Source of the DNA: Micromonospora endophytica
Lineage (GTDB): Bacteria > Actinomycetota > Actinomycetes > Mycobacteriales > Micromonosporaceae
Reading direction: 5' to 3'
Length of the DNA stretch: 53,055 nucleotides
Assembly (NCBI RefSeq): GCF_003236305.1
Contig: NZ_POTX01000011.1
Span: forward strand, 1 to 53,055
Positions 43,307 through 51,009 of the stretch are shown in pieces. The first letter of the stretch is position 1. Each line of letters starts with the position of its first letter. Position numbers and translations under genes: made by a program. Below the pieces are notes generated by a model, which was not told where the DNA came from, did not search any database, and saw nothing but the letters and a program-made list of their open reading frames with translations.

Positions 43307-43572
43307 TCAGCGGCCGCTTCCGGCCAGGAGTTGCGTCTCCCAGGCGAAGGCCACGCCGCTGGCGCCACCGTGTTGCGCCTGGACCCCGCCGGCGCCCGCG
43401 ATGGTCTCCTCGCGGGCCCAGTCGCGTTGCCACTCGCCCAGCACGGCCATCCAGGTGATCGGCACCACGCCGGCTTGGACCATGCGGCGCACCGCCATGT
43501 CGTGGGCCTCGTGCGAGACACCGCCTGAGGCGTCGGTGACCACGAAGACGTCGAAGCCCTCTTGGTTGATGC
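43307..43572 (-). pseudogene. Truncated isochorismatase-family hydrolase (C-terminal part)
   Basis: The frame encodes QEGFDVFVVTDASGGVSHEA, then HDMAVRRMVQAGVVPITWMA and VLGEWQRDWA, the C-terminal third of a YcaC-type isochorismatase/nicotinamidase-like hydrolase. The catalytic N-terminal part is missing: a TGA lies 12 bases before the surviving block. Remnant at the right edge of the putative island. Confidence 0.75.
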
Positions 43573-43607
43573 GTCATCTACACTAGGTGCCGATTATTGA
43601 TACGTCA
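43566..43607. repeat. Two direct 11-bp repeats 31 bp apart at a gene junction
   Basis: TTGATGCGTCA at 43566-43576 and TTGATACGTCA at 43597-43607 differ by one base. They lie exactly between two truncated genes. About three helical turns separate them, as in paired operators; the region also holds the inverted pair TGGTTGA/TCAACCA. Confidence 0.5.
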
Positions 43608-43735
43608 ACCAGTCGGGTTGTCGGCCGGTATGAGCCGGGCGAATGCCTGCTTGGCGAAGCGTTCGGCGATGCGGCGGTGCGTTGCAGGTCGAGCGCGCCG
43701 CGCAGGAGGTCTGCGGTGATCGGGGTGGAGTCCAT
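43583..43735 (-). pseudogene. N-terminal remnant, possibly of an SGNH/GDSL hydrolase
   Basis: From ATG 43735 the frame begins MDSTPITADLLRGALDLQRT, a start I associate with actinobacterial SGNH/GDSL-type hydrolases, then loses similarity and ends after about 50 codons. Attribution is from memory of the family and is tentative. About 60 bp separate it from the response-regulator stop. Confidence 0.35.
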
Positions 43736-43798
43736 GCTCGCAACCAATCGGGTTGACGCTGCGTGGTCGCGCACGTCAGCTACCGGTCGTACCGCCGG

Positions 43799-44401
43799 TC
43801 AGAGCCAGTCGTGTTCGCGGGCGTAGCGGGCTGCTTCGTGGCGGGTCCGGGTCTGGGTCTTGCGCATGGCCTGGGAGAGGTAGTTGCGGACGGTGCCCGG
43901 GGCGAGGTGGAGCCGGGCGGCGATGTCGACGACCGAGTAGCCCTCGCCGGTTTCCCGCAGCACGTCGGCTTCGCGGTCGGTGAGGGGGCAGTCCTCGGTG
44001 ACGGCGAGCGCGGACACGTCCGGGTCGATCCAGCGTCTGCCGGCGTGCAGGGTGGCGATGACGGAGGTGATGTGGGCCGGTTCGGCGGATTTGCTGACGA
44101 AGCCCTGGACGCCGAGGCGCAGCGCCTTGCGGAGCACGCCGGGGCGGGCGTGCCGGGTCAGCATGAGGATCACCTGTTCCGGTCGCGTGCGGCGGATCTC
44201 GGCGACCGCGCCGAGGCCGTCCACGCCCGGCATCTCCAGGTCGATGACCAGCACGTCGGGCTGGTGCCGCAGGGTGGCTTCGACGGCCGTCTCGCCGTCG
44301 GACGCCTCGGCGAGGACGGTGATCTCGCCCTCCATCGGCAGCAGCGCGGCCAGGGCCGTACGCAGCAGCACCTCGTCGTCGGCGAGCACGATGGTGGTCA
44401 T
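43799..44401 (-). CDS. Response regulator, NarL/FixJ (DesR-like) family
   Basis: 200 residues. Receiver domain with acidic pocket (IVLADDEVLLRTALAALL), phospho-Asp in DVLVIDLEMPGVDGLG near residue 54, and the Lys of VQGFVSKSAEPAHI. LuxR-type helix-turn-helix: LTDREADVLRETGEGYSVVD and IAARLHLAPGTVRNYLSQAM. Its ATG overlaps the kinase stop. The LTDREADVL and RNYLSQAM details are typical of DesR-like regulators of membrane-stress ABC exporters, matching the divergent ABC operon. Confidence 0.94.
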   Translation of the reverse strand: MTTIVLADDEVLLRTALAALLPMEGEITVLAEASDGETAVEATLRHQPDVLVIDLEMPGVDGLGAVAEIRRTRPEQVILMLTRHARPGVLRKALRLGVQGFVSKSAEPAHITSVIATLHAGRRWIDPDVSALAVTEDCPLTDREADVLRETGEGYSVVDIAARLHLAPGTVRNYLSQAMRKTQTRTRHEAARYAREHDWL

Positions 44402-45555
44402 CGGCCGTCTTCCTTCCGTGCTGTCGGGGCCGCGTCGACACGAGCGGGTGGAAAGGCCGCGGCGGTCAGGAACCGCTGGTCGGTCTGCTCCACGGTCAGC
44501 TCGCCTCCGTCGTCCGCCACCCGTTGCCGAAGCGCGGAGAGCCCTCTGAGCTGCGGCGGAGCGTCGCCGCTCACCCCGTCGTTGACGATCGTGATGCCCG
44601 ACTCGGCGAGCGTGATCTGCACCTGGGTGGCCTGCGCGTGCCGCAGGATGTTGGTGGTGGTCTCGCGCAGCACCTGCCCGAGCAGCTCGCTGGTGCGGGC
44701 GTCGACTTCGGCCTCCCGGGTCACCCGGACCCGGATGCCGGCGGCCTCGAACAGGTTCTTGGCGTTCTCGATCTCCGCGGTGAGGTTGAGCCGCCGCTGG
44801 GCGTACGCGAGTTCCTTGGTCTGCGCGATGGTGTCGCTGACCAGGGCGTACGTCTCTTTCAGCTCCTTGGCCGCCCGTGCGGAGTCGCGGTCCAACAGCC
44901 GCTGGGCCAGGGCGATCTTCAGTTTGACCACGTGCAGGGTGTGGCCCTGGATGTCGTGCAGGTCGCTGGCGAACCGCACGCGTTCCCGCACCACGGCCAA
45001 CTCCGCCTCGCGCTCACGGGTCTGCTCCAGTTCCCGGATGAGGTCGTAGAACCGCTCGCCCACCACAGTCATGACCGTCACGACAACGGTGAGGACGGTC
45101 GGGATGAGAACGTAGCGGACCAGCACATCGCCGATGTCGTCCCGCTCGACCAGCAGCCGTGCCGTGCCGACGACGGCGACGTAGGAGAAGAGTCCCGCCA
45201 TCACCAGCCGGCGATGCCGCCGGACCTCCCGCAGGGCGAGCGAACCCACGGCACAGATGCCCCAGTAGGCGTTGGGACTGCCGGTCACCAGGACCCCCAG
45301 CGGCCACACCGGTGCCGCGACGACCACGCAGGGCAGCGCGAACCGGGCCAGGTCGCTGGCTGTCCAGCGTTCGAAGGCGACCACGGCCGCCACGACGCCC
45401 GGCCCCAGGACGAACACGTGCCACCAGGTGTGCGTGTCGAGGTAGAGCAGCGCCACGGCGGCTATCACGACCGGCGGCAGTGACGTCGCCAGATTGAGCC
45501 GGCGCAGCCGTCCCTGCGTCGACTCGGTGAAGCGCGGCGATGGTGCGGTCACCAC
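44398..45555 (-). CDS. Sensor histidine kinase, DesK-like
   Basis: 385 residues. Five or so membrane spans occupy residues 20-160 (LATSLPPVVIAAVALLYL; HVFVLGPGVVAAVVAFE; YVLIPTVLTVVVTVMTVVG). The HisKA_3 box is RVRFASDLHDIQGHTLHVVK with the phospho-His near residue 195. The ATPase domain has an N-box LRETTTNILRHAQATQV. Likely senses membrane state and phosphorylates the adjacent regulator. Divergently transcribed from the ABC exporter operon across a 105-bp gap. Confidence 0.94.
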   Translation of the reverse strand: MVTAPSPRFTESTQGRLRRLNLATSLPPVVIAAVALLYLDTHTWWHVFVLGPGVVAAVVAFERWTASDLARFALPCVVVAAPVWPLGVLVTGSPNAYWGICAVGSLALREVRRHRRLVMAGLFSYVAVVGTARLLVERDDIGDVLVRYVLIPTVLTVVVTVMTVVGERFYDLIRELEQTREREAELAVVRERVRFASDLHDIQGHTLHVVKLKIALAQRLLDRDSARAAKELKETYALVSDTIAQTKELAYAQRRLNLTAEIENAKNLFEAAGIRVRVTREAEVDARTSELLGQVLRETTTNILRHAQATQVQITLAESGITIVNDGVSGDAPPQLRGLSALRQRVADDGGELTVEQTDQRFLTAAAFPPARVDAAPTARKEDGR

Positions 45556-45586
45556 TCCAGTATCCGGCGGTCACCGGCCCCGACCA

Positions 45587-45601
45587 GTGACACCACGTCA
45601 C
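45587..45601. promoter_or_regulatory. Candidate response-regulator site in the divergent promoter
   Basis: GTGAC-ACCAC-GTCAC, a 5-bp inverted repeat midway between the kinase and the ABC ATPase start codons; another GTGAC follows at 45610-45614. LuxR-type regulators often bind such short dyads. Confidence 0.4.
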
Positions 45602-45660
45602 CTGTGGTCGTGACGCCACGCCACTGCCGCCTCGGCCGCGTACGCGCTGTCATAGCAGGT

Positions 45661-46542
45661 ATGTCCACCACATCCGTCATCGAAGTCGACCGGCTGAACC
45701 TGACCTACGGTGACTTTCACGCCGTGAAGGATCTCTCCTTCGAGGTGCGGCCCGGGGAACTCTACGCACTGCTGGGCACGAACGGAGCGGGCAAGACCTC
45801 GACGTTGGAGACCATCGAGGGGCATCGGACGCCGACCTCGGGCAGCGTACGCGTGTTCGGGCGCAACCCGCAGGACCGGCGGGCGGTCCGTCCCCGGATG
45901 GGCGTCATGCTCCAGGAGAGCGGTTTCTCCCCGGACCTCACCGTCCGTGAGTCCGTCGGCCTGATCGGCCGGCTCACCCGACGCACCGACGACGTCGACC
46001 GGGTGCTCGACCTGGTCGACCTCACCGACCGGGCCCGCCGGAAGGTCTCGCAGCTCTCCGGCGGGGAGAAGCGGAGGCTGGACTTCGCCACCGCCGTCTG
46101 GGGCACCCCGGAGCTGATCTTCCTGGACGAGCCGACCACCGGACTGGACATCTCCTCCCGCGACGCCGTCTGGGCCACTGTCGACCGACTGCGCGAGAAC
46201 GGCGCGACAATCATGCTCACCACTCACTACCTGGAGGAGGCGCAGCAGCGGGCCGACCGGATCGGGCTCATGCACCAGGGCACCTTCCACCGGGAGGGCA
46301 CCGTGGCCGAGCTGACCCGCACGCTGCCGGCCGTCATCCGTTTCTCCTTCCCGGCAGGGGTACCGGCGCTGCCGCTGCCGGCCGTCGTCGACGCCGACGG
46401 TAAGGCCGTGGTCGAGACCTTCGCCCTGCAGAAGGACCTGCACCTGCTGCTGCGCTGGGCGCAGGAGCACGCCGTGGAGCTGGCGGATCTGGAGGCCGGG
46501 CCGACCCGGCTCGACGACGTCTTCCGCGCCATCAGCAGCTGA
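45661..46542 (+). CDS. ABC transporter ATP-binding protein (ABC-2 exporter, DrrA-like)
   Basis: 293 residues. Walker A LLGTNGAGKTSTLETIEGHR, Q-loop VMLQESGFSPDLTV, signature QLSGGEKRRLDFATAV, Walker B ELIFLDEPTTGLD and the H-loop MLTTHYLEEAQQ. The C-terminal 70 residues form the extension seen in DrrA-type exporters. ATG 45661 is chosen because the domain begins at once; the in-frame upstream extension covers the promoter. Energises efflux through the next gene product; regulated by the divergent kinase/regulator pair. Confidence 0.94.
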   Translation: MSTTSVIEVDRLNLTYGDFHAVKDLSFEVRPGELYALLGTNGAGKTSTLETIEGHRTPTSGSVRVFGRNPQDRRAVRPRMGVMLQESGFSPDLTVRESVGLIGRLTRRTDDVDRVLDLVDLTDRARRKVSQLSGGEKRRLDFATAVWGTPELIFLDEPTTGLDISSRDAVWATVDRLRENGATIMLTTHYLEEAQQRADRIGLMHQGTFHREGTVAELTRTLPAVIRFSFPAGVPALPLPAVVDADGKAVVETFALQKDLHLLLRWAQEHAVELADLEAGPTRLDDVFRAISS

Positions 46543-46568
46543 TTCGTTCGTCCGAGAGGAACACCGCC

Positions 46569-47288
46569 ATGTTGTCCATCGCGTCCAGCGAACTGATCCA
46601 GATCTTCCGCAACCGGCTGGTGCTGGTCACCAGCCTCATCATGCCGGTGGCGGTCTGCGTGTTCTTCGTACGCCAGCACGAGACCTTCGCCGCCATCGGT
46701 AGCCTCGGCTACATCGCGGCGATCGTGATCTTCACCGTGGCCGCGTTCGGTCTCTACACCACCGCCGTCACCACCCTGGCCTCCCGACGCCAGAACCTCT
46801 TCCTCAAGCGGCTGCGGTCCACCGCCGTCGCCGACTCCACCATCCTCACCGGCCTGCTGCTGCCCGTCGCGGTCCTCGCCGTGGTGCAGGTGACCGCGAT
46901 CCTGATCGCACTGGCCGTGGTGACCGACGGACCGGACAACGTCGTCCTGCTCGTGGTGGCGGTCCTCGCGACCCTGGCGATGATGACCAGCCTGGCCCTG
47001 GCCACCGCGGGCCTGACCAACTCGCCCGAGCACGCCCAGGTGACCACCCTGCCGGTCAGTCTCGGCGTGATCGCCGTGGCCAGCTGGGTGGGCATCTCCA
47101 GCACCGAGAACCTCGCCTGGCTCAAGCGACTGCTGCCCGGTGGCGCGGCCACCGAACTGACAATGACCGCCTGGAACGGCGGCGTCGCCGTGACCGAATC
47201 CCTGCCCCTGCTCGCGCCCACCCTGGCCTGGGTCGCCATCGCCGTGTCCCTCGCCACCCGCCTCTTCCGCTGGGAGCCCCGCCGATGA
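46569..47288 (+). CDS. ABC-2 type transporter permease
   Basis: 239 residues with six hydrophobic segments, for example LVLVTSLIMPVAVCVFFV, IAAIVIFTVAAFGLYTTAVTTL, GLLLPVAVLAVVQVTAILIA and VVLLVVAVLATLAMMTSLAL. The cytosolic loop TLASRRQNLFLKRLRSTAVA is the typical ABC-2 coupling region. ATG follows CGAGAGGAACACCGCC. Its stop overlaps the GPP34 start (ATGA). Confidence 0.92.
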   Translation: MLSIASSELIQIFRNRLVLVTSLIMPVAVCVFFVRQHETFAAIGSLGYIAAIVIFTVAAFGLYTTAVTTLASRRQNLFLKRLRSTAVADSTILTGLLLPVAVLAVVQVTAILIALAVVTDGPDNVVLLVVAVLATLAMMTSLALATAGLTNSPEHAQVTTLPVSLGVIAVASWVGISSTENLAWLKRLLPGGAATELTMTAWNGGVAVTESLPLLAPTLAWVAIAVSLATRLFRWEPRR

Positions 47289-47959
47289 ACAGCGAACCCC
47301 GAACGTATCCGGACCCCGCGACCCTGGTGGAGGATCTCCTGCTGTTGCTGTTCCAACCCGCGTCCGGCACCATCGCGGGCGAGAACACTCTCTTCTACGT
47401 CCTCGGCGGCGCCGTGCTCGCCGACCTCGCCCTCGGCGACCACCTGACCACGGTGGCCCAGGGCCAGGTCAGGAGCGTGGCGGGGCACCCACCGCCGGAC
47501 GGGCTTCTCCGCCCGGCGTGGGACTACCTCGCCGAGAAGCCGAGGGGAGTGCAGACGGCACTCGCGGCGATCGGTCCCGCCCTGCGCGAGCCGGTGTTGG
47601 CGAGGCTCATTGCCCGAGGCGACATCGACCAGGAGCCCCGTAAGGTACTTGGCCTCTTCCCGACGACGGCCCTGCGGGACGGCCGGACCCGACGACGAGC
47701 CGGTCTGCTCGCCGACGTCCGACGGGTGCTCGTGGAGGGTGCGCAGCCGCAGGCCCGGGTCGCCGCGCTGGCGGCACTGCTTTCGGCGAGCGGCACGCTC
47801 CCGCAGTTCCACAGCGAGATTCCCTGGACGTCATCGGTGATCACGCGGGCCAAGGAACTCGAACGCGGCGACTGGGGCGCCGACGCCGCGGGGCAGGCCG
47901 TGACCCGCACCGTGACCGCCACGGTCGTCAACAGCGCCATCATCGCCGCCACCGGGTGA
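47285..47959 (+). CDS. GPP34 family phosphoprotein
   Basis: 224 residues of the GOLPH3/GPP34 family, which in eukaryotes binds phosphatidylinositol 4-phosphate at the Golgi and in actinobacteria has no settled role. Blocks: TLVEDLLLLLFQPASGTIAG, VLGGAVLADLALGDHLTT, and a C-terminal membrane-facing helix (AAGQAVTRTVTATVVNSAIIAAT). Coupled by 4 bp to the ABC permease gene, hence probably part of the same membrane-stress regulon. A role in lipid or membrane homeostasis is inference. Confidence 0.9.
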   Translation: MNSEPRTYPDPATLVEDLLLLLFQPASGTIAGENTLFYVLGGAVLADLALGDHLTTVAQGQVRSVAGHPPPDGLLRPAWDYLAEKPRGVQTALAAIGPALREPVLARLIARGDIDQEPRKVLGLFPTTALRDGRTRRRAGLLADVRRVLVEGAQPQARVAALAALLSASGTLPQFHSEIPWTSSVITRAKELERGDWGADAAGQAVTRTVTATVVNSAIIAATG

Positions 47960-48044
47960 GAGCGGACCCACATGGGTGGACGACGACACCGATGCAATTC
48001 CAGCCGGCAGTGAACCGCGTGGGTGGCTCGTTCGTGGGGAGGGC

Positions 48045-49271
48045 ATGTCGGAACTGAAGTGGGACCTGCCCAGTGAGATCTCGAACAGCACACTGCGCCG
48101 CGTCCAGCGTTCGCTGGACAGGGACTTCCGCGTCGCCATCGACAACAATCGCGCGGAGCGCCGGCCCGGACACGAGTTGGCCGGCGGCCTGCGGGCACCG
48201 AACACCAGGGGGCTGACGAGGCAGATCCGTGCCGACACGGCGAGCCTCGTCGACGAGCGCCTGCGGGAGAGTTGGTTCGGGCGGGCCCGGGTGGCGTTCA
48301 ACTGGTTGCTGCGCCAGGTCCGCAGACGGCAGGGCGACGCGAGGGCATCGACACCGGATGACCGCGCGGACTATCCGGCCTACGGCGAGCAGCGGCAGGC
48401 CGCGCGTGCCGACTATCCGGCCTACGGCGAGCAGCGGCAGGCCGCGCGTGCCGACTATCCGGCCTACGGCGAGCAGCGGCAGGCCGCGCGTGCCGACTAC
48501 CCGGACTACGGCGAGCAGCAGCAGGCGCCGTTCGCCCGTGCCGACTACCCAGTGGGCGGGGAAAAGCCACGGGCTCCGATCACCCAGGAGCAGGTCGAAA
48601 GGTGGATGCGGGTGCTCCACACCCAACAACTGGACCCGTACGAACAGCGTTTTCTCAGAAGCGCCGTGGCCGCCGCCTATCTCGTCCAGCACAACCCGGA
48701 CCTGCACCAGTTGTACCGAAAAGACCCGAGGGAGATGCAGAATCTGGCGCAGATCGTCGCGGCGGCCGACGGGACCGCCGACCGGTACCAGCCGCGACCC
48801 GTGCCTCGGCGTGTCCCCGCACCGCCCCAGAACACCTTCGACTTCGGGTACGGGTACGGGCAGCCCATTCCCAGCGCCCCGCCGTCGCCCTTGACGCCGT
48901 ACGCCATCCCAGAGCCACCGCTGCGATACGTCGGCACCGAGCCGACAACGCGGTACGTCAGCCCCGAACCGTCAACGCGATACGGCACTCCCGAGCCGTC
49001 AACGCGATACGTCAGCCCCGAGCCGCCCGGCGAGACGACGCCATGGTCGGCACCCGCCCGCAGGTACACAAGCGCGGAATCGGACGCGATGCTCCCGAGC
49101 GCGCGGGACGGGTCGGCACCACACGACCCCACGCCGAGCTGGAGGCACACCGCGCACCTGACATCTATTTCGCGGACGGTTCGGGAATCGCCTGCGGGTC
49201 CGGACTCGTACACACTTCCGGTGATGCCCCGGGCCGACCAGTCCCGTTCCGCGCGGCGCGGCCGCAAGTGA
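48045..49271 (+). CDS. Hypothetical repeat-rich protein
   Basis: 408 residues, family not recognised. N-terminal helical region (LPSEISNSTLRRVQRSLDRD), a Tyr/Gln-rich repeat block at about residues 107-165 built from 14-residue units (ADYPAYGEQRQAAR), then a compact predicted helical domain at about 175-250 (QEQVERWMRVLHTQQLDPYE; RFLRSAVAAAYLVQHNPDL), and a Pro-rich disordered tail with 9-residue units (SPEPSTRYV). No signal peptide or membrane span. The long in-frame start at 47976 lacks a ribosome site, whereas ATG 48045 follows GTGGGGAGGG. Possible scaffold or adhesive cytosolic protein; function unknown. Confidence 0.75.
   Translation: MSELKWDLPSEISNSTLRRVQRSLDRDFRVAIDNNRAERRPGHELAGGLRAPNTRGLTRQIRADTASLVDERLRESWFGRARVAFNWLLRQVRRRQGDARASTPDDRADYPAYGEQRQAARADYPAYGEQRQAARADYPAYGEQRQAARADYPDYGEQQQAPFARADYPVGGEKPRAPITQEQVERWMRVLHTQQLDPYEQRFLRSAVAAAYLVQHNPDLHQLYRKDPREMQNLAQIVAAADGTADRYQPRPVPRRVPAPPQNTFDFGYGYGQPIPSAPPSPLTPYAIPEPPLRYVGTEPTTRYVSPEPSTRYGTPEPSTRYVSPEPPGETTPWSAPARRYTSAESDAMLPSARDGSAPHDPTPSWRHTAHLTSISRTVRESPAGPDSYTLPVMPRADQSRSARRGRK
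48366..48533 (+). repeat. 42-bp in-frame tandem repeats
   Basis: Three almost perfect copies of a 42-bp unit (starting GCGGACTATCCGGCC) and two degenerate ones, encoding ADYPAYGEQRQAAR-type units. Third-position use is uniform between copies, which indicates recent expansion. There are no spacers. Confidence 0.9.
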
Positions 49272-49284
49272 CAGCCGGTAGCCG

Positions 49285-49425
49285 TCAGCCGAGATGTTGG
49301 GCCAGCCTGACGACGATGCCCTCCGGACCGCGTACATAGCAGAGCAGGTAGCTGTCCTCGTACCGGGCCAACTCGCCGACGAGTGTCGCACCGTGGCTGC
49401 GCAGGCGAGCGAGGGCCGGCCGTTG
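49285..49425 (-). pseudogene. C-terminal remnant of a VOC/glyoxalase-family protein
   Basis: The frame encodes ALARLRSHGATLVGELARYE, then DSYLLCYVRGPEGIVVRLAQ, matching the last strands of VOC-superfamily proteins (RYEDSY-LCY-RGPEGI-V-LA). Upstream of about 49425 the similarity stops and no start is in range. Confidence 0.6.
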
Positions 49426-49734
49426 TCGACATTCAACGACGGCGGACCGGCCTCTTTCCGATGGATCTCGGTAAGCTGTCGTCGTGTCCAGCTCCGCGGT
49501 CCTCGCCCGTCTCGCGCCCTCGTCGGCGGGGCTGTCCGCGTCGATCGAGGTCCTTCGACGTGAGCGAACCGTGGCTCGCCTGCGAGCCGCACTCGACCGC
49601 CTGAGCTGACCCTTTCTGCGACCGGCGGATCGATCCGCCGGGCCACCCGGTCGCCTGTCGATCCGCTTCCCGAGGATTTTTCCGAAGCATCCGGCTGTCT
49701 GCCGCAGCCGGATCGGAGCGAGATTGGCGTACCC

Positions 49735-49923
49735 ATGAGTCTTGAGAAGCTGCTCGCCGACCGGCTGGCGCAGGCGTTCGCGGCGGTGGCCGGCGGCCCG
49801 CACGTCGCGGGGCGACTCGGCATCCGGCCCGGCGACACGGTAATGCACACCAGGTACCGGTACCTCGCGGACGGCAATCCCATCCAGCTCGCAGACTCGT
49901 ACGAGCCGATCGCCGTCACCGGT
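49735..49923 (+). pseudogene. Remnant of a GntR-family regulator (UTRA domain tail)
   Basis: From ATG 49735: a helical lead then VAGRLGIRPGDTVMHTRYRY and LADGNPIQLADSYEPIAVTG, the UTRA ligand-domain signature of HutC-type GntR regulators. The DNA-binding part and the C-terminal half are missing; the frame continues as non-homologous Ser/Pro-rich residues to 50001. Confidence 0.65.
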
Positions 49924-50015
49924 GGCATCGGGTGCTCAGTGCCGTCGTCCGTACCGCGGGCGGCCCCGACGCGTGCTCCAGCCCTGACCGGGACGACCTG
50001 ATGCTGAGGCAGAGG

Positions 50016-50930
50016 TCACCGGGCAGGTCGCCGACCCGGCAGGCGTCTCTTGGTGAGCCAACGCAGCACGTCGAGCGCGTGCGAGGCGGGGGAGTGGATC
50101 GGGTGGAAGACGTGCTCGACCACGTCATCGGTGATGATCAGGGTCAACCGCTCGTACAACGTCATGTCCCCGGCGGTGAAGGTGGGCAGCCCGAGCGCGG
50201 CGGCGAGCGTGCGGCGCGGATCCGGGATCAGCGGGTACGGCAGCCGCAACCGGTGTACGAGTTCGCGCTGATAGCCGGTTGACTGCGCGGACAGCCCGAA
50301 GACGCGGTCCGCGCCCGCGGTGCGGATCTCCGCATGATGGTCACGGAACCACGTCGGCTGGTCGGCGCCACGCAGCGCGCCGTGCACCTCCAGCAGACTG
50401 TTCGGCAGGTCGACACCGGGTCGACCGGTGAGCGGGTAGACGAAAATGACGCTGCGTCCCGGACCCAGCGAGGCCAGGTCAACAGGCCGCCCGTCGGTGG
50501 CGTAGAACTTCAGCGCCGGCAGGGCCGTACCCACCAGGTGGTGCGGGACGCCGCCACTCGTCGACCGACCAGGAAGGACCCGGCCGGTCGCCGCGTCCAA
50601 GCGGGCGTTGAGGGCGTCCCGCTGCGCGGTCAGCTTGCGAATGCGTTCCTGCAACGCGCTGACCGTGCCGCGATAGGTGGCCAGCGCGGCCGGGCAGACG
50701 TCGGCGTCGTCGGAGCCGGCCGCGATGGACTCGACGAACGGGCGGGTCTCCTCGACGCTGAGCCCGAGCGCCGTCAGCTCCCGGATCTGGCCGACCAGGC
50801 GGATCGCGATCGGGTCGTACTCGCGGTAGCCGTTGCCCAGCCGGCGCGGCACGACCAGCCCGACGGACTCGTAGTACCGCAGGGCCCGGATCGTCGTACC
50901 CGTCCGGCGCGCCAGCTCACCCACCCGCAC
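50016..50930 (-). CDS. MerR regulator fused to a cysteine-less redoxin-like domain
   Basis: 304 residues. MerR helix-turn-helix at residues 1-70 (MRVGELARRTGTTIRALRYY), a coiled-coil (VSALQERIRKLTAQRDALNA), then from about 135 a peroxiredoxin/AhpC-TSA-like domain (SVIFVYPLTGRPGVDLP; GYQRELVHRLRLPYPLIPDP; ALGLPTFTAGDMTLYERLTL; VEHVFHPIHSP). Free-standing relatives carry catalytic Cys residues in a GC-TP-x-x-C-type loop after the GRPGV segment; here that loop reads ALRGADQPTWFRDHH with no Cys. The only Cys seen is in DADVCPAAL, in the linker. So the redoxin fold is likely a ligand or redox sensor without peroxidase activity. Divergent from a methyltransferase gene with a strong dyad operator between. 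Confidence 0.88.
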   Translation of the reverse strand: MRVGELARRTGTTIRALRYYESVGLVVPRRLGNGYREYDPIAIRLVGQIRELTALGLSVEETRPFVESIAAGSDDADVCPAALATYRGTVSALQERIRKLTAQRDALNARLDAATGRVLPGRSTSGGVPHHLVGTALPALKFYATDGRPVDLASLGPGRSVIFVYPLTGRPGVDLPNSLLEVHGALRGADQPTWFRDHHAEIRTAGADRVFGLSAQSTGYQRELVHRLRLPYPLIPDPRRTLAAALGLPTFTAGDMTLYERLTLIITDDVVEHVFHPIHSPASHALDVLRWLTKRRLPGRRPAR

Positions 50931-50956
50931 GCCCCGATGCTAAACCCGGACCTGAA

Positions 50957-50996
50957 GGTACGGGTCAAGCCTTGACCCGTACCCCGAGGTACGGGT
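50957..50996. promoter_or_regulatory. Overlapping MerR-type operators and promoter
   Basis: GGTACGGGTCAAG-C-CTTGACCCGTACC (50957-50983) is a perfect 13-bp dyad. It overlaps ACCCGTACC-CCGA-GGTACGGGT (50975-50996), a perfect 9-bp dyad. The second lies inside the 20-bp spacer between TTGACC (50972-50977) and TAGCTT (50998-51003), the overlong spacer typical of MerR-activated promoters. Predicted start of transcription falls at about 51010, the methyltransferase ATG. Confidence 0.75.
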
Positions 50997-51009
50997 CTAG
51001 CTTTGCCGC

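Larger units (their letters stand above)
49272..50015. other. Gene-debris region without intact genes
   Basis: 744 bp containing at least two recognisable gene tails (VOC family at 49285-49425, GntR UTRA domain at 49735-49923). Between them a short frame from GTG 49485 encodes SSAVLARLAPSSAGLSASIE and ends at about 49610; I do not recognise it. Bases 49610-49730 show nothing. The pattern is that of an eroded locus between two functional units. Confidence 0.55.

Noticed and set aside
36124-43735. Insertion sequence
   Set aside because: No transposase domain or matching terminal inverted repeats were seen; only the recombinase tail supports past mobility.
48366-48533. CRISPR-like repeats
   Set aside because: The 42-bp units are contiguous, in frame and coding, with no spacers, leader or cas genes.
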